A stretch of DNA of 64,000 bases from positions 372,001 to 436,000 of the forward strand of contig JAKJXP020000012.1 of NCBI GenBank assembly GCA_022225965.2, read 5' to 3'. This DNA comes from Diatrype stigma. Its lineage: Eukaryota > Ascomycota > Sordariomycetes > Xylariales > Diatrypaceae. A program made the position numbers and the translations under genes. This document shows, one piece after another, positions 58,568-64,000 of the stretch; within the stretch, counting starts at the first letter, position 1, and each line of letters starts with the position of its first letter. A model generated the notes under the pieces. It was given only the letters and a program-made list of their open reading frames with translations, was not told the origin of the DNA and searched no databases.

Positions 58568-60138
58568 TCACTCCGTCCTCTTCCTCGCGTTCGGCTGGCC
58601 CCACCAAGTCAGGGCCATGACGGCAAACAAGCCGATAGCGATAGGGTGCAGGACGAAAGTGCCGGCGGCCTGGGCCAGCAGGCCCGTGGTGAATGGGGCG
58701 ACAGCGCCGCCGGCGCTGCCGAAGGCGCTGATGATGCCGAGGCCGTGGACCTGGCTGCCGCCGCCGCTGCCGCCGTCGCGGGGCAGCAGGTTGCGGACGA
58801 AGACGGCGGCGGAGCAGGGGTAGACGGGACCGAGGAGCAGACCAACCACCGCGAGCGATACGGCCTCGCCCGCCACGTTGGGCACCCACCAGACGAGCAG
58901 CTCGAAGATGGCCGCGCCGGCGATGAGTGCGTATACTTGTTTTAGAGAGGTACATTAGCCGGCTTGTCAAGTAGTGAGAGATTGGGCCGTATCTTGCTAG
59001 GGTAGAGAGGGGCGGGAGAGAAAGGGGATAAAAGAGAAAAAAGGGGAAGAGGGCAAAACCCACCAAACGGCTTCTCGCGCGCTCCCCCCCTCGCGCCCAG
59101 CGGCGACAGCGCGAACCGGCCGAGAGTGATGCCGGCCCAGAACCCGGCGGTGACGTAGCCGACGCGGGCGGGGTCGCCGCCGCGCGCCGCGATCAGGAAG
59201 CTGATGACCCAGCCGGAGATGGACACCTCGGCGCCCTGGTAGGCGAAGATGAAGAGGGCGCCCAGCACCACGACGCGCGAGCGGAGCGCGGCCAGCAAGG
59301 TTGGGAGCTGCTTTGTCTGCTGTTGTTGCTGCTGTTGCATTCCGTCTTGTTCCTCCTCTGTGGTGGACTGGTGCTCCGCGGAGCTGGCGTCGACGTTGTG
59401 GCGAAGGAGGTCGTCGTCGTTTTGACGGCTGTCTGGACCGGAGGCGGAAGCGGGGGCGGGAGCGGGAGCGGGAGCTGACTCCCTCTCGTAATCGCGGAAG
59501 GACCAGTATCCGAAAGCGGCGCTGCACAGCGCCAGGCCCAGGGTCAGGAAGTAATAGCGACCCCACGCGCTGCCGCTGCCGCTGCCGCTGCCGCTGCCGC
59601 TATCGCCGGTGGTGGCGACGAGGGCGGTGGCGACGAGCGGGCCGATGGTGCCGCCGAGGCCGTAGCTGCCGTGCATGGCGCCGAGCATGGCGGTGCCGTC
59701 GCGCAGGTTGGCGCAGAAGACGTTGTTGAGGGCGAGGGCGAGGGCCTCGCCGAAGCCCAGCAGGAAGTAGGCGGCGCAGACGGCGGGGAAGGGCGCCTCG
59801 AGCACGAGCGGCGCGAAGCCGAGCGCCACGCACAGCTGCGACACGGCGAGCGAGCCCGCCCGCCCCAGCCGCGTCCGCCGCAGGGCCTCGACGAGCGGCG
59901 CCGCCGTCACGAACCCGAGCGCGTTGCCGACGAAGATCAGGGAGACGACGGCGTAGCCGATGTTGTAGTGCCTGTTTTTGGGGGTTTGTGATCGGTGTTA
60001 TATAATATGATCATATCGTATGTAAGACGCGGATATTGAGTGCGAGTGCGAGTGCGAGTGCGAGTGCATGTCATGATGCATGAGTTCACGAAATAGGGGG
60101 GTGGAGTGGAACGATTGGCCCAAGGGACGAGGATGGAT

Positions 60139-60169
<31 letters not shown>

Positions 60170-60642
60170 ACTTACGCCTCCATGTACGGGATCAGAGCTC
60201 CGGGTGCCGAGTCGGTAAGCCCGCCGAGCAAGTTCATCAGACAGCACGCAGCCAGCCTGTATTTGTTCATAGGCGGGTCGAAGAGGCTGGGCAGCACTTC
60301 GAAGGCGTCTGCCGGCTCAATGACGGGGCTGCCAGGCCGAGGCCCAGCCATCATCTCGAGATCCATTTCGTCACCTCCAGGGGTGCTATGCACCGAGGGA
60401 CTACCCGAAGGCATAGCCATAGGCGTGGGAGCGGCATTATCATCACGCGGGGGGTGCCGGACGCTCCTGAGCATGATGCCTTCGTCTTCGTCGCCCTGCT
60501 GGGGCTGGGGGACGGCGGGATAGGTCCGAGAGATGGCTCGCGCAGGTGCCGCGGGGAGCTGCTGCTGCTGAGGCTGCGGCTGCGGCTGCTGGCTCGAGGC
60601 CGGCTCAACCTCTATGAGGGTCCTGAGCATTGTGGCCTGCAT
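58568..60642 (-). CDS. MFS transporter, BSC6/FucP-like
   Basis: Three exons: 60642..60176, 59971..59064 and 58935..58568, with introns of 204 and 128 nt (580 aa). A long hydrophilic N-terminus with a Gln/Pro-rich run is followed by membrane segment 1 (YRLAACCLMNLLGGLTDSAP). The first splice gives MEAHYNIGYAVVSLIFVGNA, typical of the bypass-of-stop-codon-6-like MFS group. NVFCANLRDGTAMLGAMHGS and YGLGGTIGPLVA (TM4-5) follow. The central loop is low-complexity: an SGSGSGSGSGS repeat, an AP repeat and a polyGln run (about residues 280-400). The C-half has GAEVSISGWVISFLI, GYVTAGFWAGITLGRF and the last exon PVYPCSAAVFVRNLLPRDG. The substrate is unknown; sugar or metabolite transport is typical of the wider group. 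Intron 1 carries two simple repeats. Confidence 0.88.
59570..59602. repeat. Hexamer coding repeat (Ser-Gly)n in MFS central loop
   Basis: About 5.5 CTGCCG units on the plus strand encode SGSGSGSGSG in the minus-strand MFS protein; unit count is likely variable. Confidence 0.9.
60038..60067. repeat. (GAGTGC)5 in MFS intron 1
   Basis: Five perfect hexamers within the 204-nt first intron; a GACA tetramer run (60144-60168) lies at the other end of the same intron next to its donor site. Confidence 0.95.
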
Positions 60643-61541
60643 TTTTGACGCTGGCTACAATGAATAAAGTTTTATTAAGAGACTATAGAGAAGTGCTAAA
60701 AGAAAGGGGATGAGGACAATATTTTTCCCCGTATATCTAGACTCAGGCCCTTGGATTTGCTGCTCCAGTCATCGACGTAGTTAACAACTGTTGAAGCACT
60801 ACAAGACATCTACCTAGCTACTGTGGTAAATGTATAGAGTGAAGCAGAAGGAAGTCAACAAGAAATGACTCTCAGCTAAAAGCCGGAGATATAAGTACCT
60901 AGGTAAACTGACTACGGAGTACCTACTCACCGTTGGATTACAAACCTGGGGAGATAAACTGGGTTGGACTAGCTGGCCTCCCCCACGCCGGGGTAAGTGT
61001 GGATCGTGGGTGTCAGCAACCATTAGTATCGAACGGCATCTACCAATCGTGAGGATCGAGCTGAGGTTGTGGAGATAAGCAATCCTCCTGTCGTGTATGG
61101 CTCCTCATCACAGCGGTTCGTTCCCTATTAGTTACTAATACTTGGAAACGCAACCGGATTGCACTACTGGAATGCCGCTGTTGATGCCCACGTAGGTCGT
61201 TAGTGGCTTACCCCGGAATGGAGGGGATGTACAAGGAGGTAAGGGGGGAGTCGAAGTAACTGAGGCTATTCGCTATACCGGTAAAACTGCGGAAGGGCTT
61301 GGGACTTTACGCAGTCTAGCGTGGGCGGAACTACCTAGTTACCTTGTATGTATATACATACTAGCTAGCTCCGCACCTGCCCCACAGGCTGCCACAGTGC
61401 TCGTTTTGCACCAGAATAGTTTTTCAGGGATCTCACCAAGCACTCACGGAATGCACTGCTTCACAACCGACAGGCTATTTGTTTATAAAAGGTTCATCGA
61501 ATCACTCTCCAGGCTAGGCCATTGATTGACCCATCCGAGAT
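60643..61541. other. Divergent promoter region
   Basis: 0.9 kb between the MFS gene (-) and the EIF1AD-like gene (+). It contains TACCTA/TAGGTA words near 60900 and 61340. No gene. Confidence 0.5.
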
Positions 61542-62022
61542 ATGGGCCGTCCAAAGCGCGACATCCGCGCGGCTGCTGAGGCGACAACCACTCCTCCCGA
61601 CCAGCTGGCAGCCGCCCAATCCCTCGCCAGGGTCATCAAAGCCGAGGGCAACAGCCTGTACAGCTGCTCGCTGCCAGACGGCCGGACCGTCCTTGTAGAG
61701 CTGGCCGCCCGGTTCCGCAACACCATCTGGATCAGGCGTGGGGGGTTCGTCCTCGTAGATCTCACACTGACCGGAGACCAGAAAGGAAAGGTCGAGGGGG
61801 AAATCATCAACGTGGTCCGCGAGGAGAGGGAATGGCGCAAAAAGAGCTATTGGTAGGCAAATCTAGCACGACTCCTTCCTGCCCTCCCATCAATCAACGT
61901 AACTGACCGTAAGACCCAGGCCACGGGAGTTTTCAAAGCCCACGTTCGACGATGGTGCTAGTGACGAAGAGGAATCTAATGTGGGCAAAATGCCACCATC
62001 GGATTCGGGGGATGATGACTGA
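61542..62022 (+). CDS. EIF1AD-like RNA-binding protein (S1/IF1 fold)
   Basis: Two exons, 61542..61852 and 61920..62022, with a 67-nt intron (GTAGGC..CCCAG, branch AACTGAC) give 137 aa. The core ARVIKAEGNSLYSCSLPDG followed by VLVELAARFRNTIWIRRGGF is the eIF1A-type OB fold. The splice links KKSYW to PREFSKPTFDDG and an acidic tail ending VGKMPPSDSGDDD, the arrangement of EIF1AD proteins (rather than eIF1A itself, which has a different basic N-terminus). In vertebrates EIF1AD is nuclear and linked to 40S ribosome maturation and stress response; the fungal role is inferred. Without the intron the ORF ends prematurely at W104 and loses the tail. Confidence 0.9.
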
Positions 62023-62047
62023 ACGCTGTGGTCGTGGGCGATCCCAT

Positions 62048-63491
62048 TCAGGCGGCTTTTTTGGTTTCACGTGGAACTGAAGTGGTGGTGGGTCTAGCGC
62101 TTTCATCGTCCTGCACCGCACTCAGAGCAACAGTGATAGCCAATACGGCGACGACGACGCCCGAGCTGATCGGCGTGCTGGGGAAGACGTTCCAGGCCCA
62201 TTCTTGAAGTGCCCAGAGACCGTACTGGAGGATTGGATGCACTCCACTACGCCAGAGGAGATACGGCGTGGTCCAGGCAAGATAGGAATAGAACTGGTAG
62301 TGCAAGGATCGGGCGAAGAGGAGGCCAATCGCGTTTGCTGAGAGAATTGTAGTCATGACAAATTCGGGCGTAACTCGCGTGGCTACCTGGCGCTCTTCTA
62401 GAGAGCTGAAGGGTGACGTGAGCTGCAAAATGGGCCCGATCATGGCAGATAGGGGTTTTCGGGCAGGACTAAGCCACTTATTGACGGCAAACCCTATCAG
62501 AACGGAGGCGTGCATGACGAGGAGAGTTAGAGAGAAAGGCTGGCTGAGGAAGGTCTCCTCCCCAACAAAACGCCAGTTCACCGTCCACTTGAAGAAGAAC
62601 TGCCTAGACAACTCGAACGCTCGAGATAGATAGCCCAGGGCATTCTGCCCCAAGAATGGGTACGCAATCAGAAATTGAATCTGAACCATCAGCATAGCCA
62701 TCTTCAAGGCACCAGAAAAGCCTCTGCCAAGGAAGAGAGTGACCCCGACCGCGGGTAGGACAAGTAGCAGTGACATCTTGATCCCCAAGCCCCAGGAGTA
62801 CGCGATGCTGCCGAAGGTCCAGGCTCGCCGCTGGAACAGGTAAATGGTGAACCAGAGGAAGAAGACAGCAAAGCAGTCGTTGAAGCACCGCAAGACGAAG
62901 ATGCTATGAAGCCGCTTCGAGGCGATCAATAGAGGAAATACGTATGGAGGGACCTAGTCAGAGGACTCCCATCAGCTAGCACCTGCATGATCTCCCAGAA
63001 ATTGCACTCTTACCTTCGCCTGCCTGTAGCAAGCCATGACTAAGGCTAGAGTGGCCATATAGAGTACTGCGAATATCTGCTGTGCCAGGAAGATATTCTG
63101 GCCCTTGTCGGTGAGATAGTAGAGGCCAGTGTAGATGTAGACATGGGCTGCCGGGTAGACAAGCGGCCCTGTGCCACCCTTGATCATGGTGTAGTCGCGC
63201 TCTCCGGACACATACTGCGACACTTGCTCCATGTAGGCTTTCCAGTCGATTTCAGTATCTATTGGAATGAAAAAAACGTCAATTGGAACCCAAGCAAGCA
63301 AGAGTAGGCCGGCCAAGGCCGGTGTTGAGGGGCTCACATGGGACCCGCCATATAATCACGGCGCAAAGCACCGCGTCCATCAGGAATAGACATGGCGCGA
63401 TAAGTCTCGATAGCTTCGCGTTCCGGCCATTCACGACGTCCAGGCCCAGGTTCACCGCCTGGGAGATGAGGTTCGGTTGGTGGCTTGCCAT
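62048..63491 (-). CDS. ALG3: Dol-P-Man:Man5GlcNAc2-PP-Dol alpha-1,3-mannosyltransferase
   Basis: Three exons: 63491..63338, 63258..63014 and 62953..62048, with introns of 79 and 60 nt (434 aa, normal for ALG3). It transfers the first dolichol-phosphate-linked mannose to the lipid-linked oligosaccharide inside the ER lumen during N-glycan assembly. Splicing gives [15 protein letters not shown] with the conserved Asp-Trp motif. [20 protein letters not shown] follows, then CYRQAK joined to [20 protein letters not shown] and the family block [13 protein letters not shown]. Further on are [15 protein letters not shown] and [19 protein letters not shown], with about ten hydrophobic helices in all. 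The C-terminus ends KKAA, a dilysine KKxx ER-retrieval signal. An upstream in-frame ATG (63638) exists but MASHQPN at 63491 is the better start. Confidence 0.96.
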
Positions 63492-64000
63492 TTTGCAATG
63501 ATCGTGACCCAGGTCTGACACGTTGCAGGTGTCAAAAAGGTGAGTGTCAGTCAGTGCGTGGCCATTTCCTGTTAACAAGTACCAGCTGATTGCTGCACTG
63601 TTTAATTGCTGATTGGCAGCTTCTGGGAACCTTACCACAGCCGCACAAGATAGACACGTGCCAATTTCTCACTGTCAGTTGGCAGCGGCGCTACTAGTCA
63701 ATATTACCTAATCAAGCTAAGCCCCCAGACCCCCTGCCCCTTTCACAATCCCAATGTGCAGGTGCTCCTGGTGAAAACTTGCTAATGTGTATATAATTGA
63801 AAGGAAATTCTGGTCTCTTGCGTCAAGTATAGATCCAATGGGTTTTCACAAGTTTAAAGAAGGCCTCTTTTGGGTATCGTGGGAATTTTGCAAGTATACA
63901 AGCATGCAAGCGTTGGGTTGCCTCCTTTCAAGCTTTATTCTAAAAGTCCAGATAACTTGTTAGTGCAGATCAGGGGCAAAACCCATCTCACAGTTCGCGA
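63492..64000. other. Upstream flank of ALG3, no gene
   Basis: Contains the ALG3 promoter and leader. AT-richer to the right; no coding features recognised. Confidence 0.5.

Noticed and set aside
52966..60642. Secondary-metabolite gene cluster (oxidase, D-amino-acid oxidase, transporter)
   Set aside because: No PKS, NRPS, terpene or other backbone gene and no cluster-specific transcription factor in the window.

Overview
The window looks like a chromosomal segment of a filamentous ascomycete (Pezizomycotina, probably Sordariomycetes). Protein genes carry short introns (about 51-235 nt) with GT..AG ends and CTAAC/CTGAC-like branch sites. The families are typical of these fungi: a hydrolase-NACHT-WD40 NLR, a Pth11-like receptor, a Clr2 silencing factor, a Bre4-like membrane protein and a BSC6-like transporter. 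Intergenic DNA is full of TACCTA/TAGGTA words. All exon models were built by hand from reading frames, splice signals and family expectation. I found no tRNA, rRNA, CRISPR or intact transposon.

Layout. 0.9-1.9 kb (-): SAM methyltransferase. 4.0-4.8 kb (+): unknown 271-aa protein, convergent with a 1594-aa alpha/beta-hydrolase-NACHT-WD40 NLR (9.8-4.95 kb, -). 11.0-12.5 kb (+): DHA1 MFS transporter with no visible N-terminus. 13.0-14.4 kb (+): four-exon fructosamine-3-kinase-like gene. 18.3-14.7 kb (-): Bre4/ArAE-type membrane protein. 19.7-20.7 kb (+): IST1 (ESCRT-III). 22.0-24.0 kb (+): double zinc-knuckle protein. 25.7-24.8 kb (-): AP-2 sigma. From about 25.7 to 52.9 kb the window is gene-poor and repeat-rich; it holds a Clr2-like gene (29.9-31.7 kb, +), a protein with three similar zinc-binding modules (39.6-40.7 kb, +) and a seven-exon Pth11/rhodopsin-type receptor with a 7-nt microexon (50.7-49.0 kb, -). 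From 53 kb gene density rises again: BBE-like FAD oxidase (+), D-amino-acid oxidase (+), BSC6-like MFS transporter (-), EIF1AD-like protein (+) and ALG3 mannosyltransferase (-), the last two convergent with 25 bp between their stop codons.

How the genes relate. Housekeeping trafficking and ER genes (IST1, AP2-sigma, EIF1AD, ALG3) flank accessory-looking material (NLR, MFS, oxidases, receptor). There is no PKS/NRPS/terpene backbone gene, so the oxidases, methyltransferase and transporters cannot be called a biosynthetic cluster. The most unusual points are the microexon receptor, the triple zinc-module protein, an in-frame 51-nt intron that splits a zinc knuckle, the NLR with its unknown convergent neighbour, the MFS gene without a start, a 113-bp tandem triplication upstream of the Clr2-like gene, and GC-rich islands that begin and end inside genes.
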